Assembly (NCBI RefSeq): GCF_023115355.1
Contig: NZ_CP096019.1
Location: forward strand, 1,984,001-2,048,000
Reading direction: 5' to 3'
DNA length: 64,000 bases
Origin: Halocatena salina
GTDB lineage: Archaea; Halobacteriota; Halobacteria; Halobacteriales; Haloarculaceae
Position numbers and translations under genes: made by a program. The notes under the pieces were generated by a model. The model was not told where the DNA came from. It saw only the letters and a list, made by a program, of their open reading frames with translations, and made no database searches. Position 1 is the first letter of the stretch, and each line of letters opens with the position of its first letter. Below are positions 1 through 9,809 of this stretch, piece by piece.

Positions 1-1
1 C

Positions 2-892
2 GGTTATCTCGGTATGCGCGGTCTCGAAACGTGGCTGTTCGAGCTGACGGGCTACGCCGGATCGGGCATTGAGGGTGCTGCTATTGCGACGGTGTTCTCC
101 CGTGTCCTCGCGTTCGTGGTCGGTCTGTGGATCATGTTCCGTGGAACGCGTGGTGTGCAGATCCGGCTCTCCCAGATGACGCCAAACCTTTCGTTCGCCC
201 GTCGGGTGTTCGACATCGGCGTCCCGGCCTCGATCGAGGGAACTACCCGTTCGCTTTCGATCAATCTGCTGATGTTCATCATCGCTGCGTTTCCCGAGAC
301 CGTCGTTGCCGCCTATGGTATCGGCACGCGGGTGTTCTCGGTGATCTTCTTACCGGCACTCGCCCTCTCACAGGGCATCGAGACGATGACCGGCCAGAAC
401 ATCGGCGCGAAGAAACAGGACAGAGCGGCCGAAACCAACCATTTCGGTTCGCGGATCATGCTGATCGGTCTCACTGCGTTCGGCGTCATCGTGTGGCTGG
501 CTGCCGCCCCGGTCGCCGCCGTCTTCACGAACGATCCCGCTGTCGTCGATGCGACCGCGACCTTCCTTCGGTATGCGGCACCGACGTTCGGGTTCATCGG
601 CGTCATGCGGGCGTACACCGGCGGGCTCCGCGGGGCTGGTAAGACGTTGATTGCTGCGGTCATCTCGCTCATAGCGCTCGGGATCGTTCGGCTGCCGGTC
701 GCGTGGATCGGAACCAACGTACTCGCACTCGACGCCACCGGGCTCTGGATCGCCTTCCCTGTCTCCAACATCGCGGGCGGCGTCATCGCGTATCTCTGGT
801 TCAAGCGGGGCACGTGGCGCGAGGCGGACCTCACCGACTCGGAGTTCGGGAGCGATGTCCCGAGCACTGAACACGCATCGACGGACGACTGA
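2..892 (+). CDS. MATE family multidrug exporter, 5' end outside window
   Basis: This is the C-terminal part of a multidrug and toxic compound extrusion antiporter, a membrane protein that exports compounds in exchange for cations. The frame is open to the left edge, so the start lies upstream; the ATG at 14 is internal. The visible part aligns closely with the complete MATE protein at 13700-15187: both carry GSGIEGAAIATVFSR, an FRG loop and GIETMTGQNIGA. Several hydrophobic helices are visible, and the protein ends in a short polar acidic tail. Family call is firm; substrate is unknown. Confidence 0.9.
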   Translation, partial: GYLGMRGLETWLFELTGYAGSGIEGAAIATVFSRVLAFVVGLWIMFRGTRGVQIRLSQMTPNLSFARRVFDIGVPASIEGTTRSLSINLLMFIIAAFPETVVAAYGIGTRVFSVIFLPALALSQGIETMTGQNIGAKKQDRAAETNHFGSRIMLIGLTAFGVIVWLAAAPVAAVFTNDPAVVDATATFLRYAAPTFGFIGVMRAYTGGLRGAGKTLIAAVISLIALGIVRLPVAWIGTNVLALDATGLWIAFPVSNIAGGVIAYLWFKRGTWREADLTDSEFGSDVPSTEHASTDD

Positions 893-912
893 TTTGAGTG
901 ATCGTTTCCTCG

Positions 913-1659
913 CTATCCGATACCGGTGAGCGACACGTACAGGGTGCCGAACAGGATTGCGTTGTACACACCGTGCGCGAGCGCCGGGACGAGGAGATTG
1001 TCCGTATGCTCGTACAACCCTCCGAGTACCACCCCGAGAACGAAAGTGGTGAGGACGTAGCTCCCGACACCAACGGGACTGCTTGCGACCACTGCCGGAA
1101 CGTGCACGAGTCCGAACAGCGCGCTTGCCAGCCCGATCGCCGGAAGCGCCGAAAACGACCGGCGAAGCCGTCCCTGAACCGCTCCACGAAACAGCAGTTC
1201 CTCTCCCGGTCCGATCAGCACGATCGCAAGCGGTATCAGATACAGCAACAGTTGTGGACGTACACGAGCGAACCGTTCGATCTGGTTGGTTCCCCCCATG
1301 ATGCCGCCGTAGTGGAACAATATGCTAACGAGCTGTGCGATACCTAACAGCAACCCCACACCCACGACGACCCAGCCGATACTCCAACCCGTTGGCCGTC
1401 GAACAGCGATGAGATCTGGATCGGTGTAGATCGCATACACCACGGTCACGAGGGCGAACACGAACTGCTGTTCGACGAGCAGGACGACGTAGCCGACGAC
1501 GCTGTTCGAAGCGATTCCGACTGCCGACAGTGCGAATAACAACGGTACCACGGCCACTCCCGCAAGCAGCAGGGCGCTGATAACGAGGAGCACCACCACA
1601 CCAATGGATCGGAGTCGGTCGTACGTACCGACCCAATGATAAATGTTGTTTGGTACCAT
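913..1659 (-). CDS. CPBP family intramembrane metalloprotease
   Basis: A 248-residue multi-spanning membrane protein of the CPBP (CAAX protease / bacteriocin-processing, Abi) family. The family's metal-binding and catalytic motifs are present: EELLFRG at about residues 153-159 (EExxxR), a histidine in FGLVHV near 186, and HGVYN near 229-233. Most of the rest is hydrophobic helix. The gene is convergent with the preceding MATE gene, with about 20 bases between the stops. In archaea the substrates are generally unknown, so only the fold and probable protease activity are supported. Confidence 0.87.
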   Translation of the reverse strand: MVPNNIYHWVGTYDRLRSIGVVVLLVISALLLAGVAVVPLLFALSAVGIASNSVVGYVVLLVEQQFVFALVTVVYAIYTDPDLIAVRRPTGWSIGWVVVGVGLLLGIAQLVSILFHYGGIMGGTNQIERFARVRPQLLLYLIPLAIVLIGPGEELLFRGAVQGRLRRSFSALPAIGLASALFGLVHVPAVVASSPVGVGSYVLTTFVLGVVLGGLYEHTDNLLVPALAHGVYNAILFGTLYVSLTGIG

Positions 1660-1808
1660 TGTTCACTATTAGCTTCGAGAGCGGATCGAATACGTCCATC
1701 GATACGTGCTCCTATCCGCTTCGAAACTCCCCGTGGAGGACGGAATGTATATAGGTATTAATTATTATGAAAACGAGTATACTTACCGATCGGAAACGAA
1801 GCTACGGT

Positions 1809-2438
1809 ATGAGCTTTGCCGATCGAACGGAGGCAGGCCGCCGACTCGGCACAGAGCTGATCGAACGGGGTGTTGCGGGCGATATCGTGCTTGCGATTCC
1901 GAGGGGCGGGCTACCGTTGGGTCGTGCAGTGGCTGACACGCTTGATCGTCCCCTTGATGTCGTCGTCGCCAAGAAGATCGGTGCGCCGCACAACCCGGAG
2001 TACGCGATCGGAGCCGTAGCCAGCGACGGCAGCGTGTGGCTCAACGAGGACGCGATCGGGACGCTTGATATCGATACCGCGTATCTCGAAGCTGAACGGA
2101 CGGAGATGGCGAGCGCCGCGCGCGAGAAGGCACAGCGGTACCGCGGTGATCGAGAACTGCCGACGATCGAGGGGAAAGCGGTGGTCATCGTCGACGACGG
2201 GGTCGCCACGGGGGCAACCGTCCGTGCTTGTATCGAACGCGTCACCAACGTCGGGGCCGATCGGATCGTGCTAGCGGTGCCCGTCGGCTCCCCCCAAACG
2301 ATCGACGAACTGCGTTCGATGGTTGACGAAGTCGTCTGTCTCGAAACGCCGAGGAACTTTCGAGCCGTCGGACAGTTCTACGACCGATTCGATCAGGTTC
2401 AGGACGAACAAGCGATGACGTATCTGGACAAGTCGTGA
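1809..2438 (+). CDS. Phosphoribosyltransferase family protein
   Basis: A 209-residue type I phosphoribosyltransferase-like protein. The PRPP-binding loop VVIVDDGVATGAT lies at about residues 125-137, and an early AIPRGGLPLG segment is also typical of this group. It resembles stand-alone haloarchaeal PRTases of unknown substrate rather than a named purine or pyrimidine enzyme. I chose the ATG at 1809 (MSFADRTEAG) because family members begin there. An in-frame ATG at 1767 would add 14 basic residues and lies directly after an AT-rich stretch (1746-1766) that looks like promoter. Confidence 0.85.
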   Translation: MSFADRTEAGRRLGTELIERGVAGDIVLAIPRGGLPLGRAVADTLDRPLDVVVAKKIGAPHNPEYAIGAVASDGSVWLNEDAIGTLDIDTAYLEAERTEMASAAREKAQRYRGDRELPTIEGKAVVIVDDGVATGATVRACIERVTNVGADRIVLAVPVGSPQTIDELRSMVDEVVCLETPRNFRAVGQFYDRFDQVQDEQAMTYLDKS

Positions 2439-2533
2439 TCGGGGTTCTGTATCGATGGTGTTGCTGGAATCCGCCCGGGCTTGAATATACCACCCATAGC
2501 CGTTTGCCCACGGATCACATACGATGTCCTCCC

Positions 2534-2767
2534 ATGAGTAAGTACTTGCTCGACCGGCAGACGGTTCTCGACGTTACCGTGAATATAATCCCGTTGCTCA
2601 TGCTCGTTTTCTTTTTCATCCTGTTCGCTCTGTACGATCCGTATCTCAAAAACACGTTTATGCTCGGTATGTCCCTCTTCCTGCTCATCATTCCTTTCGT
2701 ATTTCTATTACTTCTTACCTACGCTGCCGGGCGAACGATCGAGCGCGAAGAGGAGCAAACCGACTGA
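2534..2767 (+). CDS. Small two-helix membrane protein (DUF6684-like)
   Basis: A 77-residue protein with two hydrophobic helices (about 18-37 and 43-66), a short loop with YDPY between them, and a charged C-terminus (EREEEQ). The pattern 'DRQTVLDVTVNIIPL' followed by two helices resembles small haloarchaeal proteins usually grouped as DUF6684, often found near respiratory genes; the assignment is from memory. It stops five bases before nuoCD begins, so the two are probably co-transcribed. An upstream in-frame start at 2435 would add an unlikely Cys/Trp-rich leader. Confidence 0.65.
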   Translation: MSKYLLDRQTVLDVTVNIIPLLMLVFFFILFALYDPYLKNTFMLGMSLFLLIIPFVFLLLLTYAAGRTIEREEEQTD

Positions 2768-2772
2768 CTACC

Positions 2773-4497
2773 ATGAGTTCTGATACCGTTCCCACTACCG
2801 ACGACACACCAACCACCGATTACGACGCGATCGTGGAGCTGTTGGGCGAGCACGTGATCGAGCGCGAGGAACACCACAACACCGAGGCGGTCGTCATCCG
2901 TCCGGACGAGGTGCAGGATGTGCTGTTCACCCTCCGGGATGAGGCGGGGTTCGACCACTGTTCGTGTCTGACCGCCCAAGAGTACGACGACCGTTTCGAG
3001 TCGATCTATCACCTTCGAAGCTTCGATGAGGCGACGCGAGAACTGAGCGTTGTCGTCCCGACGCCGAAGGACAAGCCGGTGAGCCAGACGGCGACTCCAG
3101 TGTATCAAACTGCGAACTGGCACGAACGAGAGGCGTACGATCTGGTCGGCATCGAGTACGGAGAGCATCCGAATCTGCGTCGGATCCTGTTGCCCGAAAC
3201 GTGGCAAGGACACCCCCTGAGACTCGATTACGACCAAGAGCGCCACCAGATCGTTACGCTGAGTGAACACGTCAATCCTCTCGAGGCCGACCGTCGAGCG
3301 GTCGAAAGCGATCAGGTCGCCGAAACAGGCCCGGTCGACGCGACGGTGGACGACACACCGACGGCCGGTGAAACCGAAACGATGCTCCTCAACATCGGTC
3401 CCCATCATCCGGCGACTCACGGCGTGCTCCACCTCGAAACGACGCTCGACGGCGAACAAGTCGCCGACGTCAATCCCGATATCGGCTATCTTCACCGGTG
3501 TGAAGAACAGATGTGCCAGCAAGGGACCTACCGACACAAGATCATTCCCTACTCCAATCGGTGGGATTATACGGCCAATCTTCCCAATGAGTGGGCCGTT
3601 GCGCGACCGATCGAGGAGATCGCTGATCTCGACGTGCCCGAGTACGCTCAGGTGTTACGCACTATGGCGACCGAGTTCGGGCGCATGTTGGGTCACTTTC
3701 TCGCTGTCGGTACGTTCGCGCTCGACGTGTACGGGGATTTCACGGCGATCTTTCAGTACGCGTTCCGAGATCGTGAACTCGTTCAGAACATCCTCGAGGA
3801 TCTCACTGGCCAGCGGATGATGTTCTATTACTTCCGACTCGGTGGCGTGGCATGGGATTTGCCTGAACCCCGCGAGGAGTTTTTCAGGAAAATCAGAGAT
3901 TTCCTCGATCAACTACCGGCGACCTTAGAGGAGTATCACAACCTCCTGCCGCGCAACGAGGTGTTTCAGATCCGGTGTGTGGACACGGGGATCCTCGAAC
4001 CGGAGATGGCCAAACAGTACGGCTGTACCGGCCCGGTCGCACGAGGATCGGGTGTCGACTACGATCTCCGGCGTGACGATCCGTACGGTTACTACGACCG
4101 CCTCGATTGGAACGTCGTCACCGAGGATGGGTGTGACAACTACGCGCGCGTGTTGGTTCGCCTCCGCGAGGTCGAAGAGAGCGCCAACATTATTCGTCAG
4201 TGTGTCGATCTCCTCGAAGAGTGGCCCGAAGACGACCGCCAAATCCAGAGCAACGTTCCCCGGACGCTCAAGCCCGACCCGGACACCGAAATCTACCGCG
4301 CCGTCGAATCCGCCAAAGGCGAACTCGGCATCTACATCCGCAGCGACGGTACCGACACCCCCGCGCGGTTCAAAATCCGCAGTCCGTGCTTTCACAACCT
4401 GTCTGCGCTTCCCGAGATGGCCGAAGGCGAGTACGTCCCTGATCTGATCGCTTCCCTCGGGAGCCTCGACCTCGTGCTCGGAAGCGTTGACAGGTGA
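2773..4497 (+). CDS. nuoCD: NADH dehydrogenase-like complex subunit C/D fusion
   Basis: A 574-residue fusion of the 30 kDa (NuoC) and 49 kDa (NuoD) subunits of complex I, the usual haloarchaeal arrangement. The NuoC signature HEREAYDLVGIEY is at about 117-129. After an acidic linker, the NuoD part begins near 204, with HHPATHG at 211-217 and NRWDY at 262-266. These supply the His and Tyr that line the quinone site in characterised 49 kDa subunits. The C-terminus (FKIRSPCFHN, then LGSVDR) is complete. The gene stands alone: no nuoA, B, H or I flanks it, which is unusual. It is therefore probably an extra copy or a relocated subunit gene, with no sign of decay. Confidence 0.93.
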   Translation: MSSDTVPTTDDTPTTDYDAIVELLGEHVIEREEHHNTEAVVIRPDEVQDVLFTLRDEAGFDHCSCLTAQEYDDRFESIYHLRSFDEATRELSVVVPTPKDKPVSQTATPVYQTANWHEREAYDLVGIEYGEHPNLRRILLPETWQGHPLRLDYDQERHQIVTLSEHVNPLEADRRAVESDQVAETGPVDATVDDTPTAGETETMLLNIGPHHPATHGVLHLETTLDGEQVADVNPDIGYLHRCEEQMCQQGTYRHKIIPYSNRWDYTANLPNEWAVARPIEEIADLDVPEYAQVLRTMATEFGRMLGHFLAVGTFALDVYGDFTAIFQYAFRDRELVQNILEDLTGQRMMFYYFRLGGVAWDLPEPREEFFRKIRDFLDQLPATLEEYHNLLPRNEVFQIRCVDTGILEPEMAKQYGCTGPVARGSGVDYDLRRDDPYGYYDRLDWNVVTEDGCDNYARVLVRLREVEESANIIRQCVDLLEEWPEDDRQIQSNVPRTLKPDPDTEIYRAVESAKGELGIYIRSDGTDTPARFKIRSPCFHNLSALPEMAEGEYVPDLIASLGSLDLVLGSVDR

Positions 4498-4567
4498 TAG
4501 TATAAATCATTATTATTTAACATATATCCACAACACTCTTCATCTCTCGTGCGGTTCGGCCATCCAA

Positions 4568-5305
4568 ATGTTATCGCGTCTCAGGGATTCCGTCGTCGGG
4601 ATGAACCGATCCATCGAGACGGTTATCGGGCCGGAGCAACGGAACTGTCACCGTGTGTATGATCAACTACTTTCCTCACTTTCCCCGTCTCGGGCCTTAC
4701 ACCTCGGTTCCGGCCGTGATAGGGAGAGTAAACGATCCAACCTCCCCGATGAGAGTGAGCTTATCGCGTTCGATGTCGATCGCCAAGGATTATCACGCAA
4801 CGACACCGAGTCGAAGATCCAAGGCGATGCGGCTACGATCCCGTTCGAAGAGGAGAGCTTCGATCTCGTGTTCACGGAGATGGTGTTCGAACACCTCGCT
4901 CAGCCGTGGGACGTCTTGACCGAGATCGATCGGATCCTCAAACCGGGAGGGTCAGTCCTCATTCTCGTTCCTAATCCACTCCATTACTACGCACAGGTTT
5001 CGGATCTGACTCCGTTTTGGTTTCACGAGCTGTGGTTGCGGATGAACGGACACGATTCGACCGACATCGATGCGTTTCCCACCGAATACGAATGGGGGCG
5101 ACTTTCACAGTTGTTGACCACTGCGAGCACGTTCGACTGGTCGATCACCGCGTTCCACAGCTTCCCGGGACCGACCAGCTACACCCGACGGCTGCCGCTT
5201 CATGCGGCGTTCGTACTCCTCGATCGGGTTCTCGCTCGTTTCAAACAGTTTCATGTGCTGTACATCGTTCAGTATAAGAAACAGGCGTTGTCCACTACCC
5301 CTTGA
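4568..5305 (+). CDS. Class I SAM-dependent methyltransferase
   Basis: A roughly 245-residue protein with a Methyltransf_11 type core. Motif I is degenerate (ALHLGSGRDRES), followed by an acidic strand end (LIAFDVD). FDLVFTEMVFEHL and RILKPGGSVLILVPN match motifs IV-VI. The C-terminal region is aromatic-rich and ends with a hydrophobic stretch. An ATG at 4487 is possible but would overlap nuoCD and the AT-rich region at 4499-4530, which looks like a promoter, so I prefer 4568 (or the internal ATG at 4601). It is convergent with rtcB, the two 3' ends overlapping by 11 bases. Substrate unknown. Confidence 0.8.
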   Translation: MLSRLRDSVVGMNRSIETVIGPEQRNCHRVYDQLLSSLSPSRALHLGSGRDRESKRSNLPDESELIAFDVDRQGLSRNDTESKIQGDAATIPFEEESFDLVFTEMVFEHLAQPWDVLTEIDRILKPGGSVLILVPNPLHYYAQVSDLTPFWFHELWLRMNGHDSTDIDAFPTEYEWGRLSQLLTTASTFDWSITAFHSFPGPTSYTRRLPLHAAFVLLDRVLARFKQFHVLYIVQYKKQALSTTP

Positions 5306-6755
5306 TGTTACAGACAGGAAACGTCCGTGCGATGGGATCACCGATTCCCAGCGCCTCGGAGACTGCGACCACCTCGTCTACATCTTTGTACACGTCAGGG
5401 GCCTCTTCCGCGACCGTGGCACCGCTATCGGCTTTCACGTAGACGTGTTGTTGGTCTTGTAGCTCCTGTTGTACGTCACCGCCCCAGAACTCCTGTTTCG
5501 CTTGCGTTCGGCTCATCACCCGCCCGGCACCGTGTGCGGTCGATCCGAACGTCTCGGTCATCGCGGCTTCACCGCCACACAGGACGTAGCTCCCAGCTCC
5601 CATGCTCCCGGGAATGAGCACGGGTTGGCCGACTGACCGGTACGTCTCGGGGACCTCTTCACGGCCCGCCGGAAACGCCCGCGTCGATCCCTTGCGGTGG
5701 ACGTACAGCTCGCGTTTTTCACCGTCGATATCGTGGGATTCGAGCTTCGCGCTGTTGTGGGCAACGTCGTACAGCAGTTCCATTTCCATGTTCTCCCACG
5801 ACCGACCGAACACCTCCTCGAACACCTCTCGGGTTCGGTGCATCACCACCTGTCGGTTGACCCACGCGAAGTTGATCGCCGCACACATCGCGGCGTAGTA
5901 CGATGCCGCGAGTTCGCTGCCCGCCGGCGCGGCCGCCAGCTCGGTGTCCGGGAGTGATTCGAGTAACTCGGAGTGACTCTGTTCGATCGCGTCGAGGTAG
6001 TCGGTGCACACTTGATGGCCCAATCCACGGCTTCCGGTGTGGATGAGCACGACGATCTGCTCCGGTTTCAATCCGTACGTATCGCCGATCTCCGAATCGA
6101 ACACGTCGGTCACGCGCTGTACTTCGAGGAAGTGGTTTCCGCTGCCGAGGCTTCCGATCTGGGATTTCCCCCGGTCTTTGGCCTCCTGTGAGACCGCGTC
6201 CGGATCCGCGTCGGTCCGTCTCCCCTCGTCCTCACACCGTCGGAGGTCCTCCTCAACCGCGTAGCCGGCATTGAGCGCCCACTCCACGCCGTCGGCGAGA
6301 ATCTCCTCTACGGTCTCACGGTCTTTTTCGAGCACGCCGCCACCACCGAGGCCACAGGGGACCGACTCGAAAAGCGTCTCGACCAGTTCCGGCTCTGATC
6401 CCTTGAGATCCTCGTAGGTGAGGTTCGTCCGCATCATTCTCACACCGCAATTTATATCATACCCCACAGCTCCGGGCGAGAGACAGCCGGTTTCCGCGTC
6501 GATGCCCGCGACGCCACCGACCGGAAAGCCGTACCCCTGATGGCCGTCAGGCATACAGACGGCGTATTTGGCGATCCCCGGCAGCTCTGTCGTGTTTTTC
6601 AGTTGTTGGAGTGTTCTGTCGCCGCTGATCTCCTCTAGCAGCGACTCGCTGGCCAGTACCCGTGCGGGTGTGTTCATGTCGCCGGTTCGTGGAATTTCCC
6701 ACACGTTGTCCCGCACCTCTTCGAGCGTGATGCTGTTGGTCTCGTAGGTGCGCAT
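5295..6755 (-). CDS. rtcB: tRNA-splicing ligase RtcB
   Basis: A 486-residue RNA ligase that joins 2',3'-cyclic phosphate and 5'-hydroxyl ends in tRNA splicing and RNA repair, using GTP and Mn2+. Visible motifs are the metal-binding GYDINCG (Asp about 100, Cys about 103), GSGNHFLEVQ, HTGSRGLGH, and HGAGRVMSR, whose His is the guanylylated residue in characterised RtcB. No intein interrupts the sequence. The frame stays open upstream to 6941, but family members start at MRTYETNSITLEEVRDNVWE, giving 6755. It lies 160 bases downstream of otsB on the same strand. Confidence 0.96.
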   Translation of the reverse strand: MRTYETNSITLEEVRDNVWEIPRTGDMNTPARVLASESLLEEISGDRTLQQLKNTTELPGIAKYAVCMPDGHQGYGFPVGGVAGIDAETGCLSPGAVGYDINCGVRMMRTNLTYEDLKGSEPELVETLFESVPCGLGGGGVLEKDRETVEEILADGVEWALNAGYAVEEDLRRCEDEGRRTDADPDAVSQEAKDRGKSQIGSLGSGNHFLEVQRVTDVFDSEIGDTYGLKPEQIVVLIHTGSRGLGHQVCTDYLDAIEQSHSELLESLPDTELAAAPAGSELAASYYAAMCAAINFAWVNRQVVMHRTREVFEEVFGRSWENMEMELLYDVAHNSAKLESHDIDGEKRELYVHRKGSTRAFPAGREEVPETYRSVGQPVLIPGSMGAGSYVLCGGEAAMTETFGSTAHGAGRVMSRTQAKQEFWGGDVQQELQDQQHVYVKADSGATVAEEAPDVYKDVDEVVAVSEALGIGDPIARTFPVCNIKG

Positions 6756-6915
6756 GATGTGATCCGTGATAGCTAGGGCCGTGGCATAGAATAGCGTTGT
6801 GATCGAAGTTTCTTGTAGGTGGTGTAACTCATTGGGCGGGTACTCGTGAACGAATCGCCCGGATTGCTGGTCTCGTTCAGGCACTTTACCCAGATCAGAA
6901 ATTTTGTCGGGTCTC

Positions 6916-7758
6916 TCAGGGACTCGAGTCGCCCTTTCCAACCAACTCGTCCATACCGGTGTCCGCGAGCCACTGTAGCACCGTCGTCACCTCCCCGACG
7001 CCGTCTACTCGGTAGGTGGCTGCCGTCTCGTCGGTGCCGACGTGAACGCCGATTCCCTCGGGTGCGATGGCGCGAAACACGTCCTCATCAGTCGTATCGT
7101 CGCCGATGTACATCGGGAGGCACTCCTCGGAATAGCGTTGGAGGAACCACCGAACAGCTTCGCCTTTGTCCCAGTCGATCGCTGGCCGTATCTCCACGAT
7201 GTTTGCCCCCCGCGTACACCGGAGACCGCCGCCGTCTTCGACGACGGTATCGACGATGGATCGGATCCGGGCTGTGGTCCTCTCGTCGTCGACCCGCCGG
7301 TAGTGAACCGTGGCTGTGATTTCTTTGTTCTCGATCTCACAGCCCTCGTGATCGATCTCCGTTTCGAGGCGGTTACAGACAGTCTGGATCTTCGATCGGA
7401 TCGCGTCGGGATCCGACAGGGGGGATACGCCGTCGAGTTCGAGTCCGTGGTTGCCGGCGTACTCGACGCCGGCAACCCCTACGCGATCGCGCACGTCGTC
7501 TAACGCGCGCCCGCTGATCACCGCGATGTCGATCCGTTCCAGTCGGCTGAGTGCTTGTACCACCTGTTGATTTTCGGCCGTCGGTTGGGCGGCCGATGGA
7601 TCGTCAACGTGGGGCGCGAGCGTCCCGTCGAAATCGAGGCCGAGAAACAGCCGTTGTGCCTCGGCGGTTGCGAACCGCTGGCCCAGCCGGTCGACCTCGT
7701 CGAGTAGTCGGGGAACCGACGGGGCTGTGTCGTGGTGTCCGTCCGTAGAATCCTCCAT
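6916..7758 (-). CDS. otsB: Trehalose-6-phosphate phosphatase
   Basis: A 280-residue HAD-superfamily phosphatase that converts trehalose 6-phosphate to trehalose. The nucleophile motif LDFDGTLAP is at about 41-49. AVISGR gives motif II, and GDDTTDEDVF gives the late acidic motif with metal-binding aspartates. GNHGLE is a typical trehalose-phosphatase cap signature. It begins six bases after the stop of otsA, so the two form an operon. Trehalose serves as a compatible solute in some haloarchaea that also accumulate salt. Confidence 0.94.
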   Translation of the reverse strand: MEDSTDGHHDTAPSVPRLLDEVDRLGQRFATAEAQRLFLGLDFDGTLAPHVDDPSAAQPTAENQQVVQALSRLERIDIAVISGRALDDVRDRVGVAGVEYAGNHGLELDGVSPLSDPDAIRSKIQTVCNRLETEIDHEGCEIENKEITATVHYRRVDDERTTARIRSIVDTVVEDGGGLRCTRGANIVEIRPAIDWDKGEAVRWFLQRYSEECLPMYIGDDTTDEDVFRAIAPEGIGVHVGTDETAATYRVDGVGEVTTVLQWLADTGMDELVGKGDSSP

Positions 7759-7764
7759 CCGTCG

Positions 7765-9315
7765 TTACGACCCCGTATTTCCTCGGAGCTGATCGACAGT
7801 GTCGAACATGTCGTGTAGCCACGCATTGATGTCGTTGTTGTGTACTTTTCGTCGGAGGCGACGCGATCTGTGTCGTCGTTCGGCTTCGGGCATCGTGATC
7901 GCCTGTTCGATCGCGTCGGCGTGAGCTTCGGTGTCGTAGGGATTGACCGAGATCACCGCGTCACCCAGTCGTTCGTGAGACCCGGCGAGTTCGCTCAACA
8001 CGAGGACGCCGTCGTCGTCGATCTGTGAGGCGACGTACTCTTGGGCAACGAGATTCATGCCGTCCCGAAGCGGACTCACGAGGGCAACGTCGCTGTAGCG
8101 GTACAAACCACACAACGTGTCTCTCGGGAGTTTCTCTCCGATCATGATCACCGGTTGCCAGTCGTCCGAGCCAAAGCGAGCGTTGATCCGATCGATAATG
8201 GTGCTGACGCGGTCTTGAAGCTGCTGATACGCCGGGATTTCGGACCGGCTTTCCGATCCCTTTTGAACGTAGGTGAAGTCACCCCGCCACTCGGGCCGTT
8301 CTGCCCAGAGATGTTCGAGCGCTTGGAGCCGTTCGGGAATGCCCTTTGTGTAATCCAATCGGTCTACACCGAGGACGACCCGGAGATCCGATGCCAACCC
8401 GAACTCGTTTTTGAACTCCTGCCACATCGATTCTGGGACGTTCGTGCTCTGTCGTTTGATCGTGTCTGCGTCGACGCCCATCGGGAACGCTTTCACGACC
8501 GTCTCACGTCCTCCGTGACAAATCCGTCCGCTGTCGTAGTCGACGTCGGCGTGTTCGACCAGCGTCTCGACGCACTCTAAGAAATTCTGACAGTACTGAG
8601 AGACGTGAAATCCGATGAGATCGTTTCCGAGTAACCCTTCGAGCAGCTCCTGGTGTTGTGGACACGCCCGAAACGCGTCGACTGGTGGCCATGGAATGTG
8701 CCAGAAATGGAGAATGAACTGGTCAGACGAACACTGTGAACGGACGAGCTGGGGGGCACACGCAAGATGATAGTCCTGAAACCATATTACCGAATCGTCG
8801 GTCGTGTGTTCGAGCACCTGGTCCGCGAACTTTCGGTTTACCGCACGATACTGTCGCCACTGCTCGCTATCGAACTCCGTGTTTCCCATTGCGAGGTGGC
8901 ACAACGGCCACAGAGCACGATTGCTGTATCCATAGTAGTAGCCATTTACGTCCGAGTCGCTAAGCCACAGTCGCTGTAGCGTGTATTGAGGGTCTTCCGG
9001 CGGAACCGAAAGCTTCCCATCCTCGTCTGTCGTGTCTCGGTCTGCCCCGCCGTCTCCCCACGCGATCCACGTGCCGTTGAGACGCTGCATGACCGGATCC
9101 AATCCAGCAGTGAGTCCACCCGTGGGACGATCGACCGTGATCGTCGATTCGCCTTCCCCGTTTTGCTGATACCGGTGGCGGTATGGCTGGCGATTCGAAA
9201 CGACGATCACCGTGTCGTTCGAGAGGGATGTAGCGATCTCTGACCCCTCTTTTCCTTTCGTTTGTGAGATCTGGTGTGATGATATGCCTGTCGCCGACCG
9301 CCAGTCGTTGGACAT
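7765..9315 (-). CDS. otsA: Alpha,alpha-trehalose-phosphate synthase (UDP/GDP-forming)
   Basis: A 516-residue GT20 glycosyltransferase that joins an activated glucose to glucose 6-phosphate. Conserved features are SNRQPY near the N-terminus, the GGLTAGL loop, [29 protein letters not shown] (the Arg and Lys that bind donor phosphates) and [14 protein letters not shown]. The first 30 residues before [10 protein letters not shown] are polar and unlike the family, so the true start could be later, but no better ATG exists. First gene of an otsA-otsB operon. The donor nucleotide cannot be decided from sequence. Confidence 0.94.
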   Translation of the reverse strand: MSNDWRSATGISSHQISQTKGKEGSEIATSLSNDTVIVVSNRQPYRHRYQQNGEGESTITVDRPTGGLTAGLDPVMQRLNGTWIAWGDGGADRDTTDEDGKLSVPPEDPQYTLQRLWLSDSDVNGYYYGYSNRALWPLCHLAMGNTEFDSEQWRQYRAVNRKFADQVLEHTTDDSVIWFQDYHLACAPQLVRSQCSSDQFILHFWHIPWPPVDAFRACPQHQELLEGLLGNDLIGFHVSQYCQNFLECVETLVEHADVDYDSGRICHGGRETVVKAFPMGVDADTIKRQSTNVPESMWQEFKNEFGLASDLRVVLGVDRLDYTKGIPERLQALEHLWAERPEWRGDFTYVQKGSESRSEIPAYQQLQDRVSTIIDRINARFGSDDWQPVIMIGEKLPRDTLCGLYRYSDVALVSPLRDGMNLVAQEYVASQIDDDGVLVLSELAGSHERLGDAVISVNPYDTEAHADAIEQAITMPEAERRHRSRRLRRKVHNNDINAWLHDMFDTVDQLRGNTGS

Positions 9316-9809
9316 GATTGTGCTATTGATCCTACACTATGAGCCAAGGTAGGCCCTTCGCCTGCGTATGCGACCACAACACGAACGACCGTTTCTACCG
9401 GTCTTTGAACGTCTTTTTCGTGTACCGTTCGGGCGGGCCGTTTGCTCGTGAATCGATATCGACCGATCTCTCACAGTTCAATGTGCCTATAGATTCTGTT
9501 GCACATACCCTGTGTTATCTCCGGTATCGGTCGATATCGGTGAAACTGGTGTTACTCACCATCCGAATGATAGACGCCGATACCCGCTTACCGTAGCGCA
9601 TCCGAACGAGCGACAATACGTGTTGCAATACTGTTTATTTTCTACAACATACCGATAGCTTGTACTATCATGCCATCTCTTTATTAGTTTCATTCTCTGC
9701 ACGGATCACTGGTCTCTTGGCTGCTCCCGGTAGTAGCCCACGAACTGATCCGGTGGTTGACGAGACCACACTGCTGTGGAGACGAGAAGTAGTGCTGATC
9801 GGGACCGAA
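9316..9809. other. Intergenic region upstream of otsA
   Basis: About 490 bases between the divergent otsA start and the end of the hypothetical gene at 9810. Short open frames exist (9339-9596 and 9660-9917 forward), but their products are Cys- or Trp-rich and match nothing I recognise, so I do not call them genes. The region is locally AT-rich around 9625-9690 and should include the otsA promoter near its left end. No repeat or RNA gene was seen. Confidence 0.5.

Noticed and set aside
898-1347. Forward frame of 149 codons over the CPBP protease gene
   Set aside because: It is the antisense shadow of a gene with clear catalytic motifs; the product is a basic, low-complexity sequence.
2719-3537. 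Reverse frame of 272 codons over nuoCD
   Set aside because: It lies entirely opposite a well-conserved gene and gives a protein without family features; long antisense frames are common in GC-rich DNA.
9339-9596. Open frame of 85 codons upstream of otsA
   Set aside because: Composition is Cys/Ser/Arg-rich, with no strand or helix pattern typical of haloarchaeal proteins and no recognisable relative. It lies where the otsA promoter is expected.
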